DNA from: Litoditis marina | Lineage: Eukaryota > Nematoda > Chromadorea > Rhabditida > Rhabditidae | Direction: 5' to 3' | Length of the DNA: 64,000 bases | Assembly (NCBI GenBank): GCA_964036275.1 | Contig: OZ038435.1 | Location: forward strand, 28,997,521 to 29,061,520 | Shown here: positions 47,109 through 58,800 of the stretch, piece by piece | How positions within the stretch are numbered: the first letter of the stretch is position 1 | Layout of the letters: every line of letters starts with the position of its first letter | The notes under the pieces: model-generated | The model's database searches: none | Told to the model about the DNA's origin: nothing | The model's input: the letters and a program-made list of their open reading frames with translations, nothing else | Program-made: the position numbers and the translations under genes

Positions 47109-50100
47109 CTATGAGAATGGTTTTCTGGACATTCTTCTAGGAGTTCGTATTTCTGAGCTGCTGGGGGAGGAGGGGAGGGAGAAGCCGTTCAGAGTACTCG
47201 CCAGACTCTCCACACTCGAGTGCCTGGAAAATAATGGAAAATACTTGTTCAATAAAGGACGATTATGTGGACCAATCCCAACGCTTCGGTCCTTTAAGCA
47301 ATACATTTTTCAATTGCACTTAGTAGGGCCGATGCGTCGGGATTGTTCCACATAATCGTCCTACTTCAGCTACTCGATTATTGGTTATCTGTCTACATTA
47401 CAGGAATATGTCCTGTTTCACTCATTCTATCAGACACACTACATTACTTCACAGTTATTTAAACTGTGCTGCATACTGCTTCAGGCTTCATGCTAGTTGA
47501 AAGTATCTACAGGAAAAGCTACACGTGCGTTTTCAGTTTACTAAACCAAAACAGGGTTGTGATCATTAGAAAATTTTCTGAGTGTTTTACTCTCTTGAAC
47601 AGGGGACACAAACCGAAATATTATTGCTGAACTTTTTACGCCCAAAATGCACCAAGAATCAAACTACAAACACATCCACAATTAAGTAAAATTACAATTT
47701 TTGCCGGACGTGGTGAGAAGTTGTTCCTTCCCTAGCGTAGTTCTGACATTATTCGTTTTACCATAGAATTGGACAGATTCTCATGAGAAGTTGGTGAGAT
47801 ATGGCTCATGGGGTGATCTCATGAGAGTATACCAGTGATTCCTACCTATGAGTTGCGAGCGCGGTGAGACCGAGTTTTTTCAATCGTTTCCAGTACTGGG
47901 CCACGTCCACTCCTTCCCAACCCGCATTTTCGAGTTGGTCGAAATACCTCAAGTTCATTTCCGATCAACCTCCGCAGAATGATATCAATGTATTAGGATT
48001 TCAAACAGAGTGCTGTTATTAGGGTTGTCATCAGAGTGTTACGTTTTCCAAAAAAAATGTGAATGCAAATGTTATAAACCAACGATACATAGACAATCTT
48101 TGTTCGAAAGCTGGTTTATTAGCGTTCTTTTGGTATCCTTGGTTTGTCACGTTTCACGTGAAAAATATGTCAGCATACATCTGATAGATAAAAAACTTTT
48201 GCCAAAGTTCGTTCCATTCCCGACTCCGTTCCGTTTCCGTTCCCAGCCCCGAAAATAAAATACAACCTTGAATGAGACAAAACAGTGTTTCTATCTCGTT
48301 GTGTTTCAGTCAAGAATCGATATTTCTGCTGTCTCTTAACATCAAGTACAACTCGGGTATGATCTACCCCCCTAACGGACCTCCTCATAATCCGATCCCT
48401 GACTCGCTGCTCCACGTCTGTCAAAATAGGGGATGTACAGAGTTCCAGATTATATTTAACCTGTAACCAATCGATATATTTCGCAATCAGTTCGAACTTG
48501 TTCCCAACTATTTATGGCTTGACGTATAATACTTCCTCTAATTTAGTACCACTCAGTGCTATTCTAAAACGGAGGTCACATATCATACTCTGCTAGCAAA
48601 ACAACTTGTTTACAGCTGTGTGCCATGAGAATCAATAAATGCATTGGGAGAACAACAACTGTGAGGATTAAAAAGGGACTTCTCGAGTTTTTTTCGAATC
48701 TGCGAGGACCACCCCTAAAATAGGGCGCGGGAATTTCACTGTGCAGGGAACAGATGGACTACTATACTGTTAGTCAATTGCACAGTCACGTGAAACTTGT
48801 TAAACACAGCAGAACTCAAACGGGCAATGACAAAGCGCACCATTTCTCATTATAATGCTAACTTTACGTGACTATCCAATTTACTTTCATACTTCAGAAA
48901 TACTCTGGCAGCGTTTCAAAAAAGTTTTCAAGGAATGGTTTTGAGAGTTGACACATGTTTTCTCAAAAAATATTTTTGTTAACCTACTGGAACGAGATTT
49001 ATCGGTTTTTTGGAAAACATCAAAGACCGCACGCTACGATTTCATTGAAAATGAAGATAATTCTATGAAATCGTCAACTTTTCAATCGTCGCTCTTTCAT
49101 ACCTGTATAATACTATCCATCCCAACAATACAAGTGGAACAACCAGGAAAGTTCAGAGAATAGTCGAGGGCCAGTTTCGTTATGGAAATATTCTTCGACT
49201 GGAACATAATATTGGACTAATCTTCATTCCGAACTTGTTTAGAATCATGTACGCCAATCCACGACAAGTAGCTAGAAACGAGAGGACACGGAGGTCGATG
49301 AGACGCAGAGAGTACGTCTGAGTCTCTCTGATCTACACGTTTCCTCGTGGCGTATGAGTTGTCTGAGAACTTCAATGCAACCAACCCTGCAGTACTTCGA
49401 GTGTTTTAATTCCCTGTACAACTGCGTACAATTGGTTACTTGTACAACAACAACAACAACAACAACTGTAAAAGTGATATAGTACAACTGCAGTACTGTC
49501 AGTACTTCAATGGAACCAACCGTACAGTACTTTAAATACTTCGATTACCTGTGCAACAGCGTACAACTTTAAAACAGTACAACTGAAGTACTGTCTGTAC
49601 TTGAATGCCACCAACCCTGCAGTACTGTGTGGCCGCCTGACAGGTTTCCTTGATGATTTCGTTGGCAGGATGCCAAGGGGGAGGACCATTGTCAGTCAAA
49701 AGACCCATAGAGAAGGGGGACGAATTCAACACACCGATACCCTTTGCCTGGAAATATAACAGGAACTGCGTGGACGGGAATCGAGTTCGCGTTTCGCTAC
49801 GGTATATTTTACCCTATTCCGCTCTGTTTGTAGTTTGATCCCTTGAAATTCGCAAACTACGATGTGTGGAGATCACACTACAACGAAGGTTTGGTAACTC
49901 ATTATTGAGGAAAAAAATTTTTTCACTACATTTTTGATAGAGTCGACATCATCCACGGGAAAAATCTCTCGGAAAAATTTCTGATGAAGATTTTTTTGTT
50001 TCAGTTAATTTTTTGCCACGTTCCGTACACGCCGAAACAAACCTGAAAAAACGAGGTGAATTCTCCCAATGAATTGTCATTCAATGACCCATGGCAGTAG

Positions 50101-52210
50101 GTCATAACAACGTCGATACGAACTGGTGAACAATCTATTATTGAACTGAAAAGATGCATAGGATGACTTTTACCATATATTCGCAAATACGCAATAGAGG
50201 TTCAAAGGTACACAATTGTTTTCTGTAGAAATTCAACCTAAAACTTCAAATGGATGAAAAACGTCAACCCGATAACACGTCTTCTCAAACATGTATTAGT
50301 TCTCTCCTCTTACATCCTCAGGATACAAAGTTGTCGAAGTAAACTTATTTCTTGCTGCTGAGAAACTCACGCAATTTTCCTGAGAGGGTACCCGGTGAGT
50401 CCAATATGCCTTATTTTACCCGAATGTTTCGCCATTTCGAGAGCCTGTAGGGTCTCGTATAGAATTATATTCTCGTTCGGAGCAAAATCTGCATCGTGGA
50501 TCTGAAACAAAATAGTTTTTTTTTCATTCTGGTTTTTATCTCAGTTCTAAAAACCGCGAACACCCGATATAGAACTTAGAACGACAATAACTAATTTCCT
50601 ATGAAAAGTATTCTTAGACAGAAAGTTCTCAGTTCTTTTTCTATTTGTTTTTTCGGAAAGTAAGGCCTAGAGCAGAGACACTAAGTTTGGATGAGAACCT
50701 AAGCTAAATCGAATCTAAATTATACCTGAGTGTGACCAACCTGAACAAAGCAGACATCAATATAAGTGAGTTTCAACCGTTTCAAACTATTCGTCAATGA
50801 TTCCAATATCTTGTCGGCCCGAAAATCGAAGGTTCTCGCGTAGTCCAACTCGAAGCGACCGACCTGAACCATGAAGTTTGTAGGTTGAAGTTGTAGTTTG
50901 ATCGGCAACAAAACCAGAAATGTTGAACTTTGTTCGAAAAACTTTCTGGGGTCGAACTACGAACCCATCAGTTCAAAAGAACGTGTACCTTTCAATCTTG
51001 TGCTTCACCATGCTCCCTATATAATCAGTTTCACGCGATCATATAGGATTTGTCAAACCGTTGTCGACACCGTACCATCGATTTTGTATGGGACGGGGTT
51101 TGGCGAGCGGCCAGACAGTCTGCGTATCATTGATCTACACACTCTCTCAACTGCTGGCAGATAATCAACGATCGCTCGCCCCGCATCGCTCAATCAATTG
51201 AACCCTCTGCTGTCTTTATGGGGAAAATGGCGACTATACATGCAGTTTGAACTTGAACGTATTTATCAAAGTTTTAGTTTATAATTTTTGAAAAAAAAAA
51301 CGCGAAAGTATAAAAGCATCAGTAACGCATTTATAGTTCAGTCTACTGAAGAAAACTGAGTCCACGTAGAGAATGCCGCGAGCGTTGGTATATACTTTTT
51401 TTCTGCGTTACACCATGTTACTGCCGTGGCGTGCCATGCCGTGTATCAGGCTTTGTGATGATACTCAATGTAGAAACGAACTATAAACATTCAATAGTTC
51501 ATTGCGGGATGTACTGAAATGTTGAGAATCCAATTGAAATTATTATTACCTTTGTGCTTATATAAAACGCTTTCCGTGGAACCTGGCCGAGAATCTGCAA
51601 ACAAAAACATGGGAGAAATAAAAAAACGATGATAAAACACGAATAATCATGGTATATGTATCTAGATTATCAAATGTTTTAGTTTTCGATGGTGTGATAT
51701 CTTGCATGTTGGGTGACAAGATGAACATTTAAAACACACAAAAGCCAACCGCTCTCAAACGAGCTGTTTTTGATGGTTCTTTTATATAGAAGTTGTTTTC
51801 ATTTCATGCTATACCACATGAAAAAAAGGGGTTTCTTATGAATTTCCGACATGTGATTAAAAACCAACCTTTCCCAATATGGATTCACTCCGAGACTGCC
51901 CGTACCAATAACCCGTGTCAATAAAATTTATGCCAGCCTTCAGCGCAGTTTCCACTATTTCCGTAATCGAATCCGCCACATTGCCAAACATTCCTCCGAT
52001 GGGGGCGGAGCCTAAATTGAAAGTTATTGAGGTACTTCCTCTTCATTTTTTCAAACGAGATTCTACGCTTTCGTAGAAGTCAACCATGACCGAATATAAA
52101 AAGTTGGCGAAGTTTCACAGTCTTTTCACTTCGTCGGTTTATTTTTTAAACTGACCGAAAGCAATTTTAGATACGACCATCTGTGTGTTTGGCAGTGTTC
52201 TATATGGCAT
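47109..52210 (-). CDS. aldo-keto reductase, L-galactose dehydrogenase-like
   Basis: Eleven exons (52156-52210, 51869-52011, 51550-51594, 50741-50863, 50371-50501, 50043-50145, 49616-49747, 49103-49198, 48381-48460, 47846-47947, 47109-47223) join in phase to 374 codons from the internal start MPYRTLPNTQM. The family reduces or oxidises sugars and carbonyls with NAD(P). The catalytic tetrad is visible: Asp50 and Tyr55 in FIDTGYWYG, Lys81 in FYISTK, His124 in FVQIHDADFAP. Further matches are HIGLTGYPL, SPFSMGLLTDNGPPPWHPA and LALDYSLNFPGCSTCIVGM. The exon is open for 19 more codons upstream (to 52267, a TTTCAG acceptor) and reads FVARFHDEAAVRR, so the true start may lie in an unseen 5' exon. The C-terminal Ser-rich tail is unlike the core family. 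Physiological substrate in nematodes is unknown. Confidence 0.87.
47254..47367. repeat. GAAGGACGATTATGTGG-family MITE, 114 bp
   Basis: AAAGGACGATTATGTGGACC on the left and GTTCCACATAATCGTCCT on the right. It lies in the last intron of the aldo-keto reductase gene. Confidence 0.78.
49360..49640. repeat. degenerate tandem repeat with (CAA)n at an exon border
   Basis: Three diverged units of about 115-125 bp share CAACCC(T/G)(G/A)CAGTACT, CTGTACAACTGCGTACAA and CAGTACTTCAATG. A CAA run lies at 49444-49466. The unit nearest exon 7 of the aldo-keto reductase overlaps its last codons and donor site. Confidence 0.7.
49800..49890. repeat. GTAGTTTGATC MITE copy
   Basis: GGTATATTTTACCCTATTCC followed by GCTCTGTTTGTAGTTTGATC is the inverted equivalent of the right end of the copy at 42091. 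It lies in an aldo-keto reductase intron. Confidence 0.6.
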
Positions 52211-54236
52211 TCTCCTCACGGCGGCCTCATCGTGGAAACGAGCTACGAACGTCGGCGGAAGTGAGGGCTGAAACGAAGGAAACAAATCTCATGGTCCCAC
52301 ATGAGGGAAAAAACTGTAATATTTGTTCCTATACCCCTGTACAGAGAGCGCAGAAGGAGAGACTAAAAGTTTACAGAGGGCATCGGGATTTTTTTGTTCA
52401 CGGCCTCTTTAGGCTAACGATGTCTGCAGCTTTACTGAAACTAGTACGCATCCAGGTCAACTTGCCTAACTCCTTATAACTCTTTTTCACTGTTTTTCCC
52501 TTTTTTGTTGCACATTTCGTGTAAATAAGTAAATAAATATGTTCCATCGGTGCGAGGGTGGTATTGTGATTGTGGCATGTCGATGGCATGTTTCTGTTGG
52601 TCACGCACACTTCCACTCAACTATGCAAGAGAACCCAAAAAACAGAGTTCAAGGGGATACGATCGGAAGAAACACATAGAAGTTTGGAAAAACAACAAAT
52701 TTTGACGAAGAATTTTGACGTTGCATTGACTATCAAATCCTTTTCTCATGCGTATATCGGAATAAAAGTTTAGTTGCGGAGCGCCTAATCGAACAGGACA
52801 GGCTCCCGGCGTTCAGCGGTTGTCGTCAAACCAAATTTGTGTTTGCTCATTCTCCATGTTGTGGCTGTCTTTTGTTCTATTTTTCACTTTAATTTTGAAA
52901 GAAAATTTTTATTACTCAATGTGTTCGATGTTCGATTTGGGAACTCACATCGTGGGCGGTTCCGTTCCTAAGACGAACGGGGGCAAGAGAAGATGATCGA
53001 GGTAGATGGCGGGAGGTGGAAGGCTGGAGATTTAAATAGACAATAGGTTCAGTCACAATGTCTCAACTATATCGAATTAGTTGATTCATCAATTTAATCT
53101 ATACTATACATAGCATGTATAAGTTTTTGTTCATAAGACCTAACTAGAAATAAGCATAACTCGGGTTTGTATCGCGTTTAGTCGTAGACTCGTAAGTTTA
53201 CAGAACTTTCAAGCAATAATTCACTCTTCGAGTCGGTTCAACGTTAGAGTGCAGTAAACCAATACATGCTCTACATTTGTCCACTTGATGTTAAAGTCAG
53301 TTTTTGTAGATCGTTCAATCCAAAATGACGCTCAAATCTAAATATTTGTGAGAATCAAAAGTTGACGACAATGTGATCGCATAAGTTAAATTGGTCAAGA
53401 AGTCTTTCAGTAATTCAATTCCCACCATTTGTTCTTGATATAAATTTACAGTTCATTTAAAAATCTTGTGTAAGGTACCTGTTGCTCGTGCAGTCTATTC
53501 TGTGAAACACTTCCATTCATGAGAACTGGAACTCCTCTCGTACGTGAAAACGTGTGAGACTGCATTCTATGACATCATAGGTCAACAGTCGGAGGTCAGA
53601 GGTCACTATGGTTGTTATGACTGGTGAGTTCCACGGCAGACTATTTGAATAACCTGTAACAAGTAACCGAAAAGTTTGTCTTTTTGCTTGTGATTCTAAA
53701 ACAACATAATAATAACTTTTGAAATACCGGTGCTATTTGAGTTGTAGTTTGGTCTGTGAAACACTACAGAAAATCAAACAAAAGTAAATGTGGTTTCTGC
53801 AGCAGCTCAAAATTATTCGACTATTTTAAGTCGAACTGCACCAACATTCCAGGTATAACAAGGCTTTCTTCCACAATGAAAGCAGGCCAGTAGAAATGTG
53901 CGCATGATCTTCAACAAGAACATTCAAGGGAAAACAATAATCTTCATAGGAAAGTTCAAAGATAACACTCGCGATTTGTTGATAGTGTTGATAGATTTTC
54001 ATTCCAACGTGGATGCAGTTTTATGCAGCGCCGAATGAGATCCAGAGGCAGAGGTTTCAAGATTTCAGAGGGAGAACTTTTTAAATGATGGATTTCAGAA
54101 AAAAAAACATGGTACTACGAAACAGTTTGCGGATCGTGTAGCAATTGGAGAGCGCAAAATAGTGTAAAAAAATACCATGCTGCTAACAAATAGAACTTTC
54201 TTATTCGCCTGAAAACTCCAAGAAGGTGTTTTAGAT

Positions 54237-54360
54237 TGAAGAAGGACGATAATGTGGACCAATCTCGTGTCAACGGTCCTTTAAACTGCAATTGAAAAAT
54301 GTATTGCAGTTTAAAGGATTGAAGCGTTGCAATTGGACCACATAGTCGTCCTTCTTTAAA
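54237..54360. repeat. GAAGGACGATAATGTGG-family MITE, 124 bp
   Basis: GAAGGACGATAATGTGGACC on the left, GGACCACATAGTCGTCCTTC on the right. The inner arms CTTTAAACTGCAAT and ATTGCAGTTTAAAG meet near the centre, so nearly the whole element folds. Confidence 0.8.
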
Positions 54361-54988
54361 GCTCATATGAGCCTCAATAGTCGTCACCATTCACACGTGG
54401 ACTTCGGCAGCCTGCCAATGATTTCTGGATGTTTTTCGGAAAAAAATAGATTCAGAAAACTTTTTTTTGTATACGTGATTTAGTAACGTGAAGATTAGCC
54501 ATCAAAAGTTTGTATCTGATTGCAAATGTCGAACAGCTCCATAATCGGCAGAAGTTTTCTTTGGCGCAATGCCAACGAAGTCCACGTGGGACTGGGGATA
54601 TGCAAAATGATGGATAAACCATTATACTAAATATTGCTACCAAACGAAAACTGCACGGATATAACAAAACAATGTGGAATAACACTAAAACGTGAAAGTT
54701 GATAAAACGTGTAAAGCGCAACTAGTCAAAGCGCACAGTTCACACGTGTGTAACGACTCAATATTGGGCAATCGTTAGAATTAGAGACTTGTAGATCCGT
54801 GCATGTAGAGAATACTATGAATGAAATGAAGGACATTGTGGCAACTTTCCAGGAACACAACCTCAAATCGATAAATGTATGTGTGGTGATGGTTTGATGT
54901 GCGTTTCGTCGTCAAAAATGCATGAGGGTTGGAATCGCGGGAGGGGGCAGTTAGAAGATACACACATTAGGACGTAACCAGGCTATCT

Positions 54989-55220
54989 TTGTAGTTTGAC
55001 CTGAAAACACGCAGTAGTTCAGGAATTTCGACCGGAAAGCAACGATATCAAACTACAAACTCAGCGGAATAGTTTAGGCCTGATTGGAAAGAGCGAACTG
55101 AGTCACTCTGATCGAAAGGTAGACTTTGCTTTCATCTGCCACGTGTTTGTAGTTTGGTCGCTATGCGTGTTGGGCACAATGCGAAAGTTCTTGTATCGTT
55201 TCGATCAAACTACAACTCAA
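54989..55220. repeat. two GTAGTTTGATC MITE copies
   Basis: First copy: TTTGTAGTTTGACC to ATATCAAACTACAAACTCAG with the internal TTCGACCGGAAAGCAACG shared with the 42091 copy. Second copy: GTTTGTAGTTTGGTC to GATCAAACTACAACTC, about 70 bp long. Confidence 0.65.
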
Positions 55221-55827
55221 ATGTTGTCAGGCAATAGAAACAGCGTACGTTTGATGAGACGCAGGTTGGGATGACAGAGCCACGATGCTCATGATTTTGG
55301 CATTTGATGTTCTTCTACGTTTAACCGTAGGTTTCACTTTCTGGTTCATTCAATCTCATCTGTATAACCCGGCTCATGATATAAGCAAAAAGATGAAATT
55401 AGCAAAAATTACTTTCAGCTTCATTTCAAGTAACATTCCATAACAATATTTTCTATATAAAATCAACAAGTCTGATAGAACTATAAAACCGAAAACACCA
55501 TAAAAACATATGGGGAGCGAGGAATAGAAAGATGATGTGAGCGGCTAACCGTATTGTTCAGCTAACAAAAGGAAAATCAACAAGTAGCCCAAATAACCCT
55601 AGTTTAGATACATATAACAGACAGGCAGGACCAACTTACGATTAACCAGGTATATCATTAAACTCAACATGATTATATGAAGAATCCTAACAAGTACAAG
55701 ATAACGTGACTGAAACATATGAAACAAGCTTTACAGTGACAATGAGGGCTTGAGGATGAGACATCTGGGAAAGATTTAATCTAAAAAAAGCTTGAAATCA
55801 AATTAAACTAAACAAAAAAAATCAACA

Positions 55828-58800
55828 TTAACGCATATTCATGGGGGAATCGTACTGACGCAACCCCGGACTAGAGGAATATACAGTGAACATGGAGCTC
55901 TGCGCACCACATTGAGATAACGTATTGCTACGATCCCTCAAAGAGCCTGGAAAATAATTAATAGAAAAAAATGCCTGAGCTGCATACAACTAATGAGTTT
56001 TGCACCCAAAACAGAGTCCGAGTGCAATTGCCTTTCATCCCTATAAGACAGCGAACTGAAGACGTGGTCTGATATAACCGGACTTCAAGGTCGTCACACG
56101 AGATTCATCTCTATGACAATTACAACATAGGACAAGCGCAACTAATAGAGATAATACTACATACTTCGAGAAGGTAATATGAACTATACTAATCGCAATC
56201 ACAAGTACACATGCAGGTTTGATCTTTTAAATCTTAAAATATTAGCGATTCCTACACAGGTATACAACATTTGTGTTCCTATTCAGCCAAAATTTTGGTT
56301 TCTTATTGCGGACTTCACTTTGATTTTTTCGAATTTTCGACTAGGGTTGTTAATCGAGCTGAAAATTTCAATTTTCCGAATTGTGGAAAAAATATAGTTT
56401 CGAGTTTCGATTTGACTCGAAATTTTAAATTCGGCCTTAAAAACCCTATAGTCGACTCATAGATAAGTGTCATTTCGTTGTAAACGTACCGATGAGCATT
56501 CCCTCCTCCTCTTCGTTGTCGAGGAAGTCCATTCCGTCATCCGCATCTCCCGCGCCCATCTCCTTCTTCGTCTCCAATTCCAGAACAGAAGACACGACGG
56601 CCGCGTCCTCCGCCAACGGAGAGAAACGACGCAGAAGAGGGGCCACGAACGACTCGGAACTGAATTGACACATGGTAATGAAATGCGAGAACAACTAGAA
56701 AGAGTGCTTCATGACATAACCATTGAACCATCACTTTCAATGGGAAACACGTTTCATGGCTCAAAATCTGTGATGAAAGTAAGATTTTCGAAGACACATT
56801 CATAAATCTATATCGATCAATACTACACATTTTGGAGTAATAAATTGGCCTGCTGATCTGCGAGGAAGCCAAACTAACAGCTAGGTAGACAAATGAACAA
56901 AATATGCGCGTGAAAACGTACATTTTCAGATTATAACTGTCGAGGGGAAACATGGACTCAAATGGCTTCATGGCAGATGGATCCAATGACAGTACATGAT
57001 TACAGTATACCAGTTGGAGAGATCTGAAAGCAAAGCGGTAATGAGACCGGGTATTTAGTTATAATAATGATGGATCACATTGCCAAATTGCACATTTCTT
57101 ATCATAACCCACAACTTGAGCTAAATTGAACTTATTGAGAAAAAAATACGCACATAATGTATAATTGATTTGAATTGAAAAAAAAACATTACTGGTGGTG
57201 TATTGTATGTGTGAGGGAGATCTCTCTTTTCGAAGATATTCTAACAAGAGAAGTAGAACGGCGTAAACATACCGGGTTATGGCAGCAAAACAGAGACCGA
57301 CAGGGCGACTGACATACTTCAGAGGTTCCAGCTGGGAGTGAACCACACGACTGACTCCCCAACGCCGCACATCGTCTATATCTGTAACAACTTCCATGAG
57401 AATATCATGTGATGGGAGATTTTTTATACTAATAAACATAAAGACAAAGTCAACGAAAGGTGGAGAGTGAGAGAAAAACACGAGGAAAACGAAACATGAG
57501 AAAAGTGTTCTACCTCCAGTCTTGACGAGCTCCTTGTATCGGAAAGAGAAAGCAATGAAAAACGCCTGGCAGAGGGAATAGAAAGTTCCATGACGGGAAA
57601 CACCAGACACCACCTAGAGAAATACAAAAAAAACATATTGAGGAAGCATGACACATATTCAAAATGAGCATCAAATTACCTAGCTCAAACATGTCAATGG
57701 AAGCTCCCATCAACATTATTTTTTTATTTCTCATTTGCAAACGTTTTCTATCTCTACATGATCAAATTTGAAATATGCAAACAAACACAAATGGTACCAA
57801 TCAAAGTACTGACTGACCTGAGATCCGCTGAAGTGATCGATGTATTGATGACACCACTTGAAAATGCGAGAAATCCACGAGAAGGCATCTCTATAACGAC
57901 TTCAATACATCTTCATATAAACTATTGTTTGATCAATCTCCAATAACTCACTTAATTAACACAATTCCTTGAGTGATTCAGAAAAAACTCACGTGATTGT
58001 GACGTATTTGGCCCTGGCTATGAATGCGGCCAAGTATGCAGCTGCTCCGTGAGCTTTCTTGGCATCCGATTGAGCTCGCGCGGGACGAGTCACAATGGAC
58101 CAGAGGAAGTCGAGCAGACGAGTCGTGTACGACTGCAACATGCAAGCAATAAACGTTGAACTAGTCACGTGATGAGGCCAAAGTTAGCCAACTTTAAAAA
58201 TTTAACGTGATGAACAGTTTTTGACATTACAGATGGGATGAAGTTATCGTCTCTGACATTATTTCGAAAAATTTAAAATGCTTTCTAATGGCTGAATGCG
58301 TAATAAGCAACGAACCTCATTAATAGACGCCAGATACAACCAGATGAAAGAAGTGAACTTCACGTGAACACTCATCAGCATCCTACTCTCGAGCATGGCC
58401 AGGAAATTGGAGAACACTTCTTCACAAGTTGAGTTACCGAGGCGAACCCAGCTCATATCTATAAACATAACGAACTCCGTCGTCCTGGTCTTTCAAACAG
58501 TGGGATCTAGTGAAACTGGCGAACATTCTCTACTTAAAACTAAAATCTTAAAAGTCTTTACGCAAACAGAAGAAAAGTGGCATTAAATTGGCATAACTAG
58601 AGCTGCTTATGCATATTTCTGCGTAATCAAACCAAACACTCACCGATATCTTTGGGCAGTGCTTGTCCGTGCTTCAGGGCCAGGTATGAGATGACATCAC
58701 GCATGGTCCCATCCAACTTCAGCGACTTCTCCTCCAGACCGAAAGACAACGACTTCTCATCTCCTTCATCGTGCTTGATGTCAGCCTATAAACCACGACC

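Larger units (their letters stand above)
52268..55827. other. intergenic with decayed MITEs
   Basis: No gene is recognised between the aldo-keto reductase 5' end and the RRN3 3' end. Repeat pieces are a 122-bp fold-back MITE (54237-54360) and three GTAGTTTG(A/G)(T/C)C-family pieces (about 53737, 54989-55075 and 55148-55220). The segment 52950-53060 (TTTAAAT, then CCCACGAT|GTGAGT) could be a non-coding first exon of the reductase, unproven. Confidence 0.5.
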
